Assembly: GCA_036936605.1 (NCBI GenBank) | Contig: JAUPFV010000005.1 | Location: forward strand, 50,240,742 to 50,304,741 | DNA: 64,000 nt | DNA from: Limnanthes douglasii subsp. nivea | Taxonomy: Eukaryota; Streptophyta; Magnoliopsida; Brassicales; Limnanthaceae | Direction of reading: 5' to 3' | Shown: piece by piece, positions 10,312-20,351 of the stretch | Layout: every line of letters starts with the position of its first letter | How positions within the stretch are numbered: the stretch's first letter is position 1 | Notes under the pieces: generated by a model | What the model saw: the letters and a program-made list of their open reading frames with translations, nothing else | Told to the model about the DNA's origin: nothing | Database searches by the model: none | Program-made: the position numbers and the translations under genes

Positions 10312-10560
10312 ATCAACTATTTACTGGATAAAGGATTCCTACCTCATTCAAAGACAGGGTGGAAGGTGAAAAATGAAAGAAAAATTCCACAACAAAAACG
10401 TGGCACCCTTGACTGTGGTATTTTTGTCTGCAAATACGCTAGAGATATTATCCATCATGGATATGTGCAGACAAAATACGATGAAGATATGGTTAATAGC
10501 TTCAGAGCAGAAATGTTTGATTTTTTCTTAAACGACGGAGACACCTGCAAGTACTGGTGA
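10312..10560 (+). other. ULP-like gene last exon with catalytic Cys
   Basis: After an ATAACCAG acceptor the frame runs INYLLDKGFLP, then the oxyanion-hole Gln (PQQK) and the catalytic Cys in LDCGIFVCKYA, and stops at TGA 10558. The C-terminal helix DMVNSFRAEMFDFFL fits the family. Confidence 0.75.
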
Positions 10561-10580
10561 TTTTCTGTAAGACATTATGG

Positions 10581-10658
10581 TTTTTTGGTGTACATACATT
10601 CATTGTAATTTTTTGGTGTACATACATTCATTGTAATTTTTTGGTGTACATAAACGTT
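10581..10658 (+). repeat. 28-bp tandem repeat downstream of the protease exon
   Basis: Nearly three units of TTTTTTGGTGTACATACATT plus eight bases start at 10581, 10609 and 10637. They lie just after the stop codon, probably in the old 3' UTR. Confidence 0.8.
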
Positions 10659-11127
10659 TTTTGATTTCAGAAATGTGCAATTCCCGGATATATATGACAG
10701 ATTTCTTATCAAACAGTTTGCATGCTAACCTGATATATAAGGGTTAGTTAATATTCGAACAATTCCCACCAATCCTTGGTATATATTAAAAAAGGATCCT
10801 CACTAAACAATCCGTATCCTAACCTGATACATGCTTAATTATCATTAAATAGTTCGCATCAACTCCTGGTATACCACATTAACAAACTACAGGCTGCGAA
10901 ATTATCACTAAACAGTTCGCATCAACTCCTGGTATAAAATAAATAATTCAAAATCTATCGTTGAAGAATATGAACAGGCTATGACGTCTACCTTGGTAAA
11001 CGTTAACTACATAGAGCATGCAAAAGCAATCTAATCACCAGAGCCCATTAATTGCTGACTGGACATGGAGGCTATGTAATGATTAATATAGCCACACTAC
11101 CTCATAAGCTCAGACTCCCTCCATCCC
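10659..11127. other. Non-coding spacer with decayed TTCGCA motifs
   Basis: There is no open frame. About six further motif copies are seen (for example TTTGCATGCTAACCTGATAT near 10718, and AGTTCGCATCAACTCCTGGT twice near 10855 and 10914). The motif therefore extends beyond the gene's 3' end. Confidence 0.45.
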
Positions 11128-11135
11128 TATAAATA
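11128..11135 (+). promoter_or_regulatory. TATA box of an unidentified transcription unit
   Basis: TATAAATA is preceded by CCCTCCATCCC and lies about 90 bp before the ATG at 11218, a normal plant spacing. Confidence 0.5.
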
Positions 11136-11217
11136 ACACTAGTAACCAGAGGCTAATTTTAAAACAAACTCTATATTTTTTAAAAACACCTATTGTTCTC
11201 TTCAAATTCCAACAGTC

Positions 11218-11334
11218 ATGTCATTTTCCACCACCCCAAACACCACCACATACTCTGGTTTAGTAGGTTCTCTGGGTGACTCCTGGTCATCCTTAACCAC
11301 TAACTGGAGCGATGACTTAATCATGCCGGGTTAA
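11218..11334 (+). pseudogene. Truncated start of an unidentified gene
   Basis: ATG 11218 opens a 38-codon frame rich in Ser and Thr (MSFSTTPNTTTYSGL...). It ends at TAA 11332-11334, exactly where the sequence turns into integrase of element B. A TATA box and an AT-rich leader precede it. I do not recognise the protein. It may be the 5' exon of a gene in the same ULP-bearing transposon, or a separate gene; both are guesses. Confidence 0.4.
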
Positions 11335-11849
11335 ACAAGAATATGAAAGGAGCTGCAGAGAAATGACCAAGTTATCTGCAAGAGGTACTGTGGGCTTACC
11401 AAACTACTCCTCAGATTGCTACACAAGAATCCCTTTTTGATCTTGTTTATGGGATGGATACAATCACACCCATAGAAGCTACTTTACCATCTTTCAGAAT
11501 CCAAAGTTATTCCGAACAGACCAATGATATGGCAGTTAGGAACCAACTAGACTTGATTGAAGAAAGATGAGTTAAAGCACATTTGAGAACATCACACTAT
11601 CAGGGTTTAATGAGAAAAATATTTGCTTCTAAAGTTAAAAGAAGATATTTTCAGTTGGGAGACAAAGTCTTGAGGAAAGTCTTTTTGCATACTAAAGAAA
11701 AACTGTTTGGAAAACTGGTTCCCAATTGGGAAGGCCCTTATGTGGTATGTGAAAAAGTCAAGCCAGGGACATATAGACTTCAAGACAAAGATAGCAGAAT
11801 ATTAAAGCACCCATGGAATCTTGAACATCTCAAGTTATATTTTGAATAA
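11335..11849 (+). pseudogene. Integrase C-terminal fragment of element B
   Basis: The frame begins just after the catalytic Glu region (KNMKGAAEK), has a TGA where the other elements have Trp (near 11367) and another stop near 11570. It then runs openly through LGDKVLRKVFLHTKEKL, the GPY/F-type module NWEGPYVV and the ending WNLEHLKLYFE. It lacks the zinc-binding and most of the catalytic domain. Confidence 0.8.
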
Positions 11850-11898
11850 AATTTCTTGTAAATATTTACCTTTTTTATACTTCAATGTAAAAATTTAG

Positions 11899-11953
11899 AG
11901 GGGCATACTCTTGCCTACCCTGGTGGCGCGGGGAGGTTTTAAAGAGGTGTCCG
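11899..11953 (+). other. Conserved post-pol block (B)
   Basis: Just after the integrase stop: GGCATACTCTTGCCTACCCT then GGTGGCGCGGGGAGGTTTTA and AAGAGGTGTC. Close relatives sit at the same place in C (18275), D (about 49005) and E (62462). Function unknown. Confidence 0.6.
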
Positions 11954-12112
11954 GGTTTTTCAATAATATCTTATGCCTTCTTCAAAAGTCTGGTGTAAAA
12001 TTTATGATCATAGTTTGATGTAATCAGATAAAATTAAACATTCATTAAACATCTCGGCTCTCAAATGAAGTATCTTTGAGTTGATCAGATTTCTTGAAAA
12101 CTTGATCACATT

Positions 12113-12375
12113 TGATAAGGAAAGGTATTCTTTAGGGACTAAAATGACAAATTCTGTAATTATAGGATTAAATTAAGCTTTAGGAGAAACCTAGGGGTTA
12201 AATTGTAAATATGACAATATGTAACCGTTTCTTTAACTAACTCACCTTGCCTATTTAAAGAGGCTGAAGGAGTTATTTTGACCTATGAAATATTCAGAGG
12301 TACTTTTCACTATTTGATATTCTCACTGTGGATTCTCTTTTCTTAATTCACTCATTACAACTTAATTTCTCACCA
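12113..12375 (+). repeat. 5' LTR of element C
   Basis: Starts TGATAAGGAAAGG and ends CTCACCA, 263 bp. A TATA-like CTATTTAAAG is at 12251-12260. It appears identical to the 3' LTR at 22304-22566. Confidence 0.93.
12251..12260 (+). promoter_or_regulatory. TATA-like box in LTR of C
   Basis: CTATTTAAAG lies about 125 bp before the LTR end, followed by a C/T-rich leader. It is the best promoter candidate for gag-pol. Confidence 0.5.
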
Positions 12376-12378
12376 AAT

Positions 12379-12398
12379 TGGCGCTAGAAAGAGGGGCG
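12379..12398 (+). other. Primer-binding site of element C
   Basis: TGGCGCTAGAAAGAGGGGCG begins three bases after the LTR. TGG pairs with a tRNA CCA end. It differs from the PBS of D and E after TGGCGC, so a different tRNA or a shifted match may be used. Confidence 0.6.
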
Positions 12399-12500
12399 AG
12401 GATACCTTGATCAACAGATCAAAAATCAACGTTCGAGTTCTCGTTTTTTAAGTTTTTCGTTCGAATTTTCATATTTCGTTTGATTTTTCGCTGTTTGAAG

Positions 12501-14942
12501 ATGAATCCAGAGGAAGGTGACAATCCATCTGTTCGCAAGGCGATAGAGACGCTGAAATCCGATTTGCAAGAGGCAAGTAAATCTGTTCCAATTCAATCAG
12601 TCCAATTTGACTTTGAAGGAAAAATGAATGAAATGATTAGGAAGGTGGCTGAGCTTGACGAATTGGTAAAAAAGAAAGGAGATAATAATGGTGCTAGGCT
12701 TAGGTCTAAGATAGCAGGAGGCGATCGTAATGATCAGTCTGATCAGTCGATGGATGAGGGTGATGATCACTATGAGCTGCGTAGGGCACGGTCTGAGCAA
12801 AAAAAAGAGTATAGCGGGATAAAGAAGAGGAAGGAAAAGTTACAAAGGCGACTGTATGAAAACTCTAGTGATGAGGAGGATTTTGAAGATTCTGAATCTG
12901 ATGAAACACCGAGGTACGAACGTTCTCGAGGCCGTTCAAGAGGAACAGAGCGTGAGTTCCGGCCAGCTAAGTCGTTTAAGGAGGGAAGGAAGAAGAAAGA
13001 GAGGCGAGTTTACTCACCTCGGAAATACTCGCCTCGGAGGTGTTCGCCTCGGAAATATGAAGGTGAGTCCAGCTTGTATGCAACTGTGGGGATGAGAAAT
13101 GAGGACCAGTATGTCCAGGGGGTTGATTGGAGGGACTCACCACTGGTCAGGGAGATCAGATCTGTACCGCTACCGAGGCGGTTTGATATTTCCAAAGTTG
13201 AAAAGTTCGATGGGACTCAAGATCCCGATGACCACATAGAACAATTTAAAAACTACATGACTAATTTTGAAGATGATGATAGATTGGTGTGTAGAGCTTT
13301 TTCTCAAACGTTTAAGGGAACTGCGCTAAAATGGTTTAATAAGATTCCTAAGGAATCGATTGCAAATTTTAGAAGTTTCTACACTGCTTTTCGCAGACAA
13401 TTTGTGGGAAGCAAGGAGATGAGAGCCAATGGGGACACGATAATACAGTGCAATCAGGCTGTGGGAGAGAAGTTGAAGGATTATACCAAGAGGTTTGTGT
13501 CAACAAAGGCTGAGCTGGATGACTGTGAGGAAAGTGTGGCTATGGCAGCGTTCAGGCAGGGGCTGTTGCCTGGGGATTTAGCCGATGAGACTACGAGGCG
13601 CAGAGCGTTAACGTTTGGAGCTCTTATGGCTCAGGTAGAGGACCAGATTAAGGTCGAAGAATCAACAAGGGTTCGAGGAGGCGCTAGTATTGTTCAAAAT
13701 GGGAGTGGACAATCTAACGTCTCAAACAACAATCCCTCGCGTCCGAAGAACAACCCAAATGTTTCTAACCGAGGAACCTCGAACTCGTATCAAGGGGGAT
13801 ATAATCAGCATAATTCTAATAACCAGCAGCAGTATAGGTCCAGGTCGAATGTGTGGGTGAGGCCGGATTACTATGCAGATTTAACTGAGAGTGTGGCTTC
13901 AATATATGAAAAAACAAGAGGAACAATCAATTTTAGAAAGCCACCAGCTATCAACAGGCCGAGGGAGGAGCGCAATAATAAATTTTGTAGGTATCATGAG
14001 GACATCGGCCATGATACAAATGATTGCATTGCTCTGAAGAAGGAGATGCAAGTTCTGATCGAAAATGGAAAGCTGTTGGAGTATGTCAGGAAGAATGCCA
14101 AGACAACAGCTCCTAAAGGAGGTAATCCCAATTCCAAGCAGGAAACTGCATTAATGATTTTAGATGTTGCAAGTGAGGCAGATGGTTTCGATGTAGCCTC
14201 GGAATATGTCGAACCAGACCCCAGCCGACTTTTGTTAATGTCGATAGATGAGCCGATGCGTCAGGGACGTGTTCGAGATCTGTGTGCCTTTTTTGAATCA
14301 TTAACCATATTTGGAGGGGATTCGATGACCAACAACACCAATAATTCGAGGAAGAGGCATATAGTAAACTTAACACGACAAATTGAGGGAGGTGCATTGG
14401 CACAGCTAAGCAGCAGAAAGGATGTGCCTTTTATAATATTCGACGGAGATGATTTGAGGGGCATCACGGGGCCACATGAGGATGCAGTGGTCATTGGAGC
14501 AGAAGTATGCGGGGTGGAGATTCGACGAGTGTTGATCGATACAGGAAGCTCTGCTAATGTGCTTTTTAAGTCAACGTATGATAGGTTAACTGCACCACCT
14601 CGAATAGAAAAATCAGAGAGGACTATCATTGGGTTTACTGGCGCATCAGCAATTGTGATAGGTGAATTCGAAGGTGAAATTTCCTTGGGGAAAGGGCCTT
14701 TCAAGAAGAAAGTGCAGGTACTTTTTGTGGTGGTGGATTGTCCATCAAGTTACAACGCTATTCTTGGGAGATCATGGTTGGCCAAAATGTACGCTGTAGT
14801 TTCTACAGTTCATCAGTGTCTGAAGTATGTGGTCGAGGACAGAGTTGGTGTAGTCCGAAGTGACCAAAAGGTGGCAAGAGAATGTTATGCTGCTGCATTT
14901 AGGTTACGTGGTAAAAGTTCTGATGATCTCATGGAGAGTTAG
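12501..14942 (+). CDS. gag-protease polyprotein of element C
   Basis: ATG 12501 follows a leader of about 125 bp; the frame is also open a few codons upstream, but this is the first ATG. The 813-residue product has a charged N-terminal part (R/E/K/S-rich, residues 70-200). The capsid/gag block FDISKVEKFDGTQDPDDHI leads to FKGTALKWFNKIP (residues about 226-290). A zinc-knuckle variant of C-x2-H-x4-H-x4-C type (FCRYHEDIGHDTNDC) is near residue 495. An aspartic protease has LIDTGSSANV (active Asp near 680) and AILGRSWL near the end. It assembles particles and cleaves the polyprotein. The frame is intact and ends at TAG 14940, in the same frame as pol, so read-through would give gag-pol. Confidence 0.92.
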   Translation: MNPEEGDNPSVRKAIETLKSDLQEASKSVPIQSVQFDFEGKMNEMIRKVAELDELVKKKGDNNGARLRSKIAGGDRNDQSDQSMDEGDDHYELRRARSEQKKEYSGIKKRKEKLQRRLYENSSDEEDFEDSESDETPRYERSRGRSRGTEREFRPAKSFKEGRKKKERRVYSPRKYSPRRCSPRKYEGESSLYATVGMRNEDQYVQGVDWRDSPLVREIRSVPLPRRFDISKVEKFDGTQDPDDHIEQFKNYMTNFEDDDRLVCRAFSQTFKGTALKWFNKIPKESIANFRSFYTAFRRQFVGSKEMRANGDTIIQCNQAVGEKLKDYTKRFVSTKAELDDCEESVAMAAFRQGLLPGDLADETTRRRALTFGALMAQVEDQIKVEESTRVRGGASIVQNGSGQSNVSNNNPSRPKNNPNVSNRGTSNSYQGGYNQHNSNNQQQYRSRSNVWVRPDYYADLTESVASIYEKTRGTINFRKPPAINRPREERNNKFCRYHEDIGHDTNDCIALKKEMQVLIENGKLLEYVRKNAKTTAPKGGNPNSKQETALMILDVASEADGFDVASEYVEPDPSRLLLMSIDEPMRQGRVRDLCAFFESLTIFGGDSMTNNTNNSRKRHIVNLTRQIEGGALAQLSSRKDVPFIIFDGDDLRGITGPHEDAVVIGAEVCGVEIRRVLIDTGSSANVLFKSTYDRLTAPPRIEKSERTIIGFTGASAIVIGEFEGEISLGKGPFKKKVQVLFVVVDCPSSYNAILGRSWLAKMYAVVSTVHQCLKYVVEDRVGVVRSDQKVARECYAAAFRLRGKSSDDLMES

Positions 14943-14948
14943 CAGTTT
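14940..14948 (+). promoter_or_regulatory. In-frame UAG between protease and RT (C)
   Basis: TAG-CAG-TTT: only this codon separates gag-PR from pol, and the frame is unchanged. It keeps UAG-CAR but not the final YYA of the read-through consensus seen in A, D and E. Confidence 0.55.
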
Positions 14949-17900
14949 GGGGGGTTGTCTTGTGGTGAAACGGACGAGGGAATTGATGATCCGAGGTCAA
15001 CCCCGAGTTCTGTAGTGGTCAATGAAGAAATAGAGGAATTTATTTTTGATAATGGCAGGGTACTTCGAATTGGCACTCTGTTATCTTTGTCGATGCGGGA
15101 AAAGTTGTTGAATTTTTTGTCTGAAAACTTGGATGTGTTTGCCTGGAGATCTGAAGATGTGGTAGGGGTCCCAAGCAATATCATATGTCATAGCCTAGCG
15201 GTTGATCCGAAGGTCAAACCAATTATCCAAAAAAGAAGGGCTTTTTCATTGGAGAAATCTGAGGCCATAGTTGCCGAAGTGGATTGGTTATACAAGATGG
15301 GGCACATTAGGGAGGCTAATTATCCGAGGTGGACGGCTAATCCGGTGGTAGTAAAAAAGAAAAATGGAAAATGGCGAATGTGCGTGGACTTCACGGATTT
15401 GAATAGAGCCTGTCCAAAAGATCCTTTCCCGGTGCCTCGAATTGATCAGTTAGTGGATTCAACTTCGGGAAATAAAATCCTGACTTTCATGGATGCTTTT
15501 TCGGGATATAATCAGATTCGAATGAATCCAGATGATGAAGAAAGCACAACTTTTATTACTGATAGAGGCCTGCACTGCTATAAAGTAATGCCGTTCGGAT
15601 TAAAAAATGCTGGGTCAACATATCAGAGGCTGATGAATAAGGCGTTCGCTTCACAGATTGGGAGAAATATCGAAGTGTACATCGATGACATGCTTGTTAA
15701 AAGCAAAAGTGATGATGAGCATATTGATGATTTAGAAGAGACGTTTTTGAATCTTAGAGCCATCCAATTGAAGTTGAACCCAGAAAAATGCACATTTGGA
15801 GTCCGATCTGGCAAATTTTTGGGGTATATGATTAGTGAAAGAGGAATCGAGGTGGATCCAGAACAGTTGAAGGCTTTGATATCGATGTCTTCACCTCGGA
15901 ATATCAAAGAAGTGCAAATGTTAACAGGCAGGTTAGCAGCTCTGAACAGATTCATTTCTCGTTTTTCAGATAAGTGCTTGCCTTTTTTCCAGGTGCTGCG
16001 TAAACCCAATAATTTTGAGTGGACTTCGGATTGTGAAGAAGCCTTTTTGAAGATAAAAAATCTTTTGTCCTCTCCTGAAATATTAACAAAGCCTCGGAAA
16101 GGTGAGCAGTTATTTTTGTATATAGCAGTGTCAGATTATGCAGTAAGCGCAGTTTTGATCAGTGAGGACACAAAAATTTCGAAGCCAGTTTACTATGTTA
16201 GCAAAAGTTTGGTTGATGCTGAGAAACGCTACTTGATGCTCGAAAAATTGGCACTGTGTGTAGTAGTGGCAGCAAGAAAAATGCGCCCTTACTTCCAGGC
16301 ACATACAATTGTAGTTCGAACTTCATATCCGTTAAAAAATGTTTTGCAAAAACCAGATATTTCAGGGAGAATGACCAAGTGGTCTGTGGAACTGGGAGAT
16401 TTCGATGTGCTATTTTCTCCTCGAACAGCTATCAAAGCTCAAGCTTTAGCAGATTTTTTGGTGGAGTTTCACTCAAGCAGATCCGAGGAGAAAGATGCAG
16501 AAAAGGTGAATGAGAATCCGACGTGGACAATACGAACTGATGGGGGATCCAGTAGTAAAGGGTCAAGTGCAGGAGTAGAATTGGTGGCACCAACAGGGGA
16601 ATTTATGTTTCAAGCTATAAAATTTGGCTTTCATGCTTCAAATAACGAAGCTGAATATGAGGCTGTGCTAGCAGGGTTGCGGTTAGCGAAGATTTGTGGA
16701 GCAATGTTTGTGCGCTTGGAAACAGATTCACAGTTGGTAGTTAACCATGTTAAAGGGGTATCAGAAGCTAAAAAGGAGCGTTTGGTTTTGTACCTACAAG
16801 AACTTCGGGGGATGATGGCGCAGTTTGAAAATGTCGAAGTGGAGCATATTCGAAGAGGAAACAATACTATGGCTGATTCTTTGGCAACGATGGCTTATTC
16901 AGAAGAATATCCATGGATTGTAATCCAACCATCGCCTTCGATCAGATCGAATTCTGAGCAATGTGAAGTTGTTGATGAGGTGGTAAATAATCCGACGTGC
17001 GCTCGAGGAGATTGGAGGTTTGACTTGTTAAACTTTATTTCAAATGGAATATTACCTATGGATAAACACTTGCTCAAGAAAATAAAGTACAAATCCCTTG
17101 GCTATGTGGTACTGGATGGGGTGCTGTACAAAAGGTCTGCTTCGAAACCTTTACTACGATGTTTAGGCAAGGATGAGTCTCAGAATGTTTTGTCCGAACT
17201 GCATGATGGAGATGGATCAGCTCATTGTGGGTTTAGAGCTTTAACGCGTAGAGTATTGTTGGCAGGATATTATTAGCCTACCATTTTGCAAGATGCCAAG
17301 TCATTAGTTCGAAGTTGTGACACTTGCCAAAGGTATGCAAATTTAATACACAAACCAGCAGTACCCCTAATGACAATTTCAGAGGCGGTTCCTTTTGATA
17401 GGTGGGGAATTGATTTGGTGGGACCATTACCTATGGCTTCTGGAGGAAGACAAATGATTATTGTTGCGGTTGATTATTTTTCGAAGTGGGCAGAAGCAGA
17501 ACCCTTAGCTGGGACAAAAGCTAAGGATGTAATCAAGTTTATTCAAAGCAACATTTGCTACCGTTTTGGAGTACCTCGGAAAATAACAACTGATAACGGT
17601 CCTCAATTTAATAACAAGGAAATGGACTCTTTTTGCTCTTCGAAAGGGATACAGCAATGTTTTTCCACTCCTTTTCATCCTCAGGCAAATGGACAGGTAG
17701 AGGTTACAAATAGATCTATTTTGGATGGCTTGAAGAAAAATTTGGCAGGAGCAGCAGGGAAATGGCCAAATTTCCTTCAAGAAGTATTATGGGCATATAG
17801 AACAACTCCTAGAGAGGCTACAAAAGAGACCCCTTTTTCTTTAGTATATGGGATGGACGCTGTGTGCCCTGCTGAATCTACGTTGCCCTCTTATAGACTA

Positions 17901-18248
17901 TTACAATATTCCGATGCAGATAATGATGAGGCTAGAAGAGTGGAACTTGATTTGTTGGAAGAAAAAAGGGTCAAGGCACATTTAAATGTGATCCATTATC
18001 AAACGTTAATGAGAAGCAGGTATGATGCCAAAGTTAAGAGAAGGGAATTCAAAATTGGCGATCTAGTGTTGCGAAAAGTATTCCTTCACACTAAGGATAA
18101 ACACCTCGGAAAATTGGCTCCGAATTGGGAAGGTCCTTACGAAGTTAAAATGAGGGTCAAACCAGGTTCTTACAAGTTATCAGATCGAGAAGGGAGAATG
18201 CTCAAGCATCCTTGGAACATAGAGCACTTGAAATTGTACTGTGAGTAA
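14943..18248 (+). pseudogene. pol of element C (RT, RNase H, aRH, integrase), one nonsense codon
   Basis: Starts directly after the UAG; there is no need for its own ATG. RT has the block VDFTDLNRACPKDPFP (residues about 148-163) and the catalytic YIDD (about 245-248). The classical RNase H/connection lies at 385-510. The archaeal-type RNase H has RTDGGSSSKG (about 530), NNEAEYEA and DSQLV. Integrase has the zinc-binding LHDGDGSAH...CDTC (about 752-795), the catalytic Asp in DRWGIDL (about 824), Asp in TTDNGPQF (about 883), Glu in NGQVEVTN (about 919), and the GPY/F module NWEGPYE. TAG at 17274 replaces the Trp seen here in relatives, between the two zinc ligand pairs. Everything else is open to the TAA at 18246, so this copy was active recently. 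Confidence 0.9.
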
Positions 18249-18274
18249 AACTGAACTTCGAATTTTTGTAAAAC

Positions 18275-18328
18275 AGACATACTCTTTCCTTATCTGTTGG
18301 CCCAGAAAGGTTTTAACGAGGTGTCTGA
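18275..18328 (+). other. Conserved post-pol block (C)
   Basis: CATACTCTTTCCTTATCTGT then GGCCCAGAAAGGTTTTAACG and AGGTGTCTG follow the integrase stop by about 30 bp. The 3' half GGTTTTAACGAGG matches D and E exactly. Function unknown. Confidence 0.6.
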
Positions 18329-18483
18329 TTAATATTGAATTTTTTAATAAAATTTCTTTTGGCCATTGGTTGTTTGTTATGATGTGTGATTTATTATTTT
18401 GGTAATTTGGCAAGGATTGATCATCTTTGAAAGTTGACCAAGAATAATGTTCCGAAGCGACAGCTTTGAAGAAACAACCAAAT

Positions 18484-18717
18484 TTTTTCGAGGTGCCACG
18501 TCTTATGAGTGCATCTATTTTTCGAGGTGCCACGTCTTATGAGTGCATCTATTTTTCGAGGTGCCACGTCTTATGAGTGCATCTATTTTTCGAGGTGCCA
18601 CGTCTTATGAGTGCATCTATTTTTCGAGGTGCCACGTCTTATGAGTGCATCTATTTTTCGAGGTGCCACGCCTTATGAGTGCATCTATTTTTCGAAGTGT
18701 CATGACTTAAGCATTTA
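18484..18717 (+). repeat. 34-bp tandem repeat in the convergent 3' region of C
   Basis: Six units start at 18484, 18518, 18552, 18586, 18620 and 18654, followed by a decayed seventh. Each begins TTTTTCGAGGTGCCACGTCT and ends GCATCTA. They are nearly identical. They sit between the ends of pol and the opposite-strand gene. Tat elements are known to hold such arrays there and can seed satellite DNA. Confidence 0.93.
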
Positions 18718-18879
18718 TGTTTAAGAATAACCAGTTTAAACAAGTACACCAGAAATTTAAGATATAAAAAAAAAAAAGATAAGTGATTTCCTCGTGGAAT
18801 AAAATGCGAAGTTTACAAAAAGAAAAGGAGGGAGTACTTGATCACATACACAAAAAACAAAAACAAGTGGCTTAGCCCA

Positions 18880-20276
18880 TTAAGCATCATCTTCTTCTCC
18901 TTCTGATGATTCCTCTTCGGAACTATTTGCATCTTCTGAGGAGGAGCTTGGTGGCGCTTCGAAAGCCTCCTTGGGACGTTGATCTTCTGGAACTCGTTTC
19001 CAAAGGTCTGATAAATCTAGTCTTGGACAAGCAGCATGAACTTCTCGAAGAAGCTGAATAGATGTATCAATTTGAGTTTTCTTCATACCTTCGAGCATCA
19101 CAGAGCTAACCTTAGTTTCAGCCTGTTTGACTGCAGCCTTCTTTTCTTCTTCGAATCCTGTTCGAAGTGTAGTAATCTCACTTTGGCTTTTTTCCAGTTT
19201 ATCTTTTGTTTCCTTAATAAGTGCAGTAGCATCGGAGATGGCAGTAGAATGTTCAGCTTTCAGACTTTCAAGAGCTTCCAGATGAGTAGTTTTAAGCGCT
19301 TCGACTTCTTCCTTGTGTTTTTTAAGAAGCTGTTCTTTTTCAGCTTCGAATTTTTGGAGTGCTTCATTTTTCGAAGTCTTTTCAGACTCTGTTTCTTTTC
19401 TGCTTCTAACTAATTCTTGGGCAAGACGCTCCAATTGGCTTTGAGATTTGCTCACCTCTTCGTATAATTTTGTTACTGCAGTAATTAGATTTGGGAAAGG
19501 TTGAAGAATCGAAATTACCTCATCGGATTTCTCTGAGTGAGGAAAGACTAATGGCTGATGAACAGGAGCAAAAGGGTTAGATGTAGAAGCTGTAGCAGCC
19601 TCGGTAGAAATTGGTGGAACAACGTTGGCAGGTTGAGAGCCAGAAAGTACGAAATCTCCACTTGAATTGAAGTCATCAAAGTTTAGATAGTCATCTATCT
19701 GTTTATCTCCAAGGGTTATACCTCCTTCAGGATTTTCCTCGACAAAAGTTTTACCTCGTGCCTCGGAAGCTAGCACAACCTCTAATATATCAGCCTCATT
19801 CTTCTCATTGGGCTTGTTAGACTTACTACCCTTCTTTTTTGGAGAAGTGTCTTTTTTCTTTGTCCTTTTCAGGATAGGCTGGTCTTCTTCGGATATGGTG
19901 GGAAGCGAAGGTGCAGACGTTTTTCTCTTCCCTACTCTCTTCGAAGTAGTAGGAGGTTTAGTTTTGCTGGTGCTGGGTTTCTTCTTTCCTTTTTTCTTTA
20001 AAGGAAGATGGCTGTCACTTCGATTCCGAAGTGGGAGATAGCACTTCCCATCTGGTGCAAGTATCCTTTGAACTGCTAGAAGAGGATCTGGTGGCGTCAT
20101 CGGATCTTCAGGGAAGTCAGCCCCCAATGATATTCGCCAAAGATGGCTATTAACGAAGTTAATAGGATCAAATGCTGAATGGAAGCCATTTCCCCAAGCC
20201 TTTTCAGCCCACTCAGCCATTTTCTGGAAGATAAGTTTGGCCTCTTTTCGACGACTTTTAAATCGCCTCGGAATTT
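18880..20276 (-). CDS. Antisense gene of element C, exon 2
   Basis: The exon begins after a CTCTTCAG acceptor (intron end at 20277) with IPRRFKSRRKEAKLIFQKM. It then has AEKAWGNGFHSAF, conserved in the antisense genes of B (SEKWGNGFHNCF) and D (WGRGMHRTF). A Lys/Pro/Ser-rich basic stretch, an acidic patch and a long coiled coil of about 150 residues (heptads of L, A, E and K, about 19060-19500) follow. It ends in a conserved PRLDLSDLWKRVPEDQRP motif and a poly-Glu/Asp tail, stopping at TAA 18880. The reported open frame starts at 20328, but that start lies inside the intron. The role is unknown; a structural or nucleic-acid-binding protein would fit the shape (guess). Confidence 0.82.
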
Positions 20277-20351
20277 CTGAAGAGAGATAAATAGTTAGCC
20301 AGATAAATTGATTCAAAAGCAACCACATAAATAAAGAAAAACATCACTTAC
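20277..20351 (-). other. Intron of the antisense gene (C), 75 bp, phase 1
   Basis: The donor is GTAAGTGATG on the minus strand and the acceptor TCTCTTCAG. Splicing joins the two long frames in frame; without it exon 1 meets a stop after two codons. Introns of 78 bp (B) and 54 bp (D) lie at the same protein position and phase. Confidence 0.8.

Larger units (their letters stand above)
2..10560 (+). pseudogene. ULP-like (C48 cysteine protease) gene, multi-exon, disrupted
   Basis: Exons on the plus strand, bounded by plausible GT-AG sites, encode first a helical N-terminal region, then a low-complexity basic/proline-rich linker, a poly-Gln/poly-His tract and finally a Ulp1-type protease domain. 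The His box (NHWRLLVID) is near 9845 and the Cys box (GTLDCGIFVCKYA, with an upstream Gln pair) near 10410. Ulp1 proteases remove SUMO-like modifiers; in plants, long ULP-like genes of this kind are often carried by Mutator-like transposons (Kaonashi-type genes). The gene is broken by a G-run frameshift near 241, an indel near 1340, a stop near 1668, a stop in the poly-Gln tract near 8158, a duplicated exon (8876-9320) and insertion of retrotransposon A at 2625. The Asp expected after the His box is Asn (NYNPL). I saw no terminal inverted repeats, so a Mutator carrier is inference. The gene starts left of the window. Confidence 0.72.

Noticed and set aside
20277..20328. Met at 20328 as start of the second antisense frame
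   Set aside because: It lies inside the intron; the first residues (MWLLLNQFIWLTIYL) are intron translation with no match in B or D.
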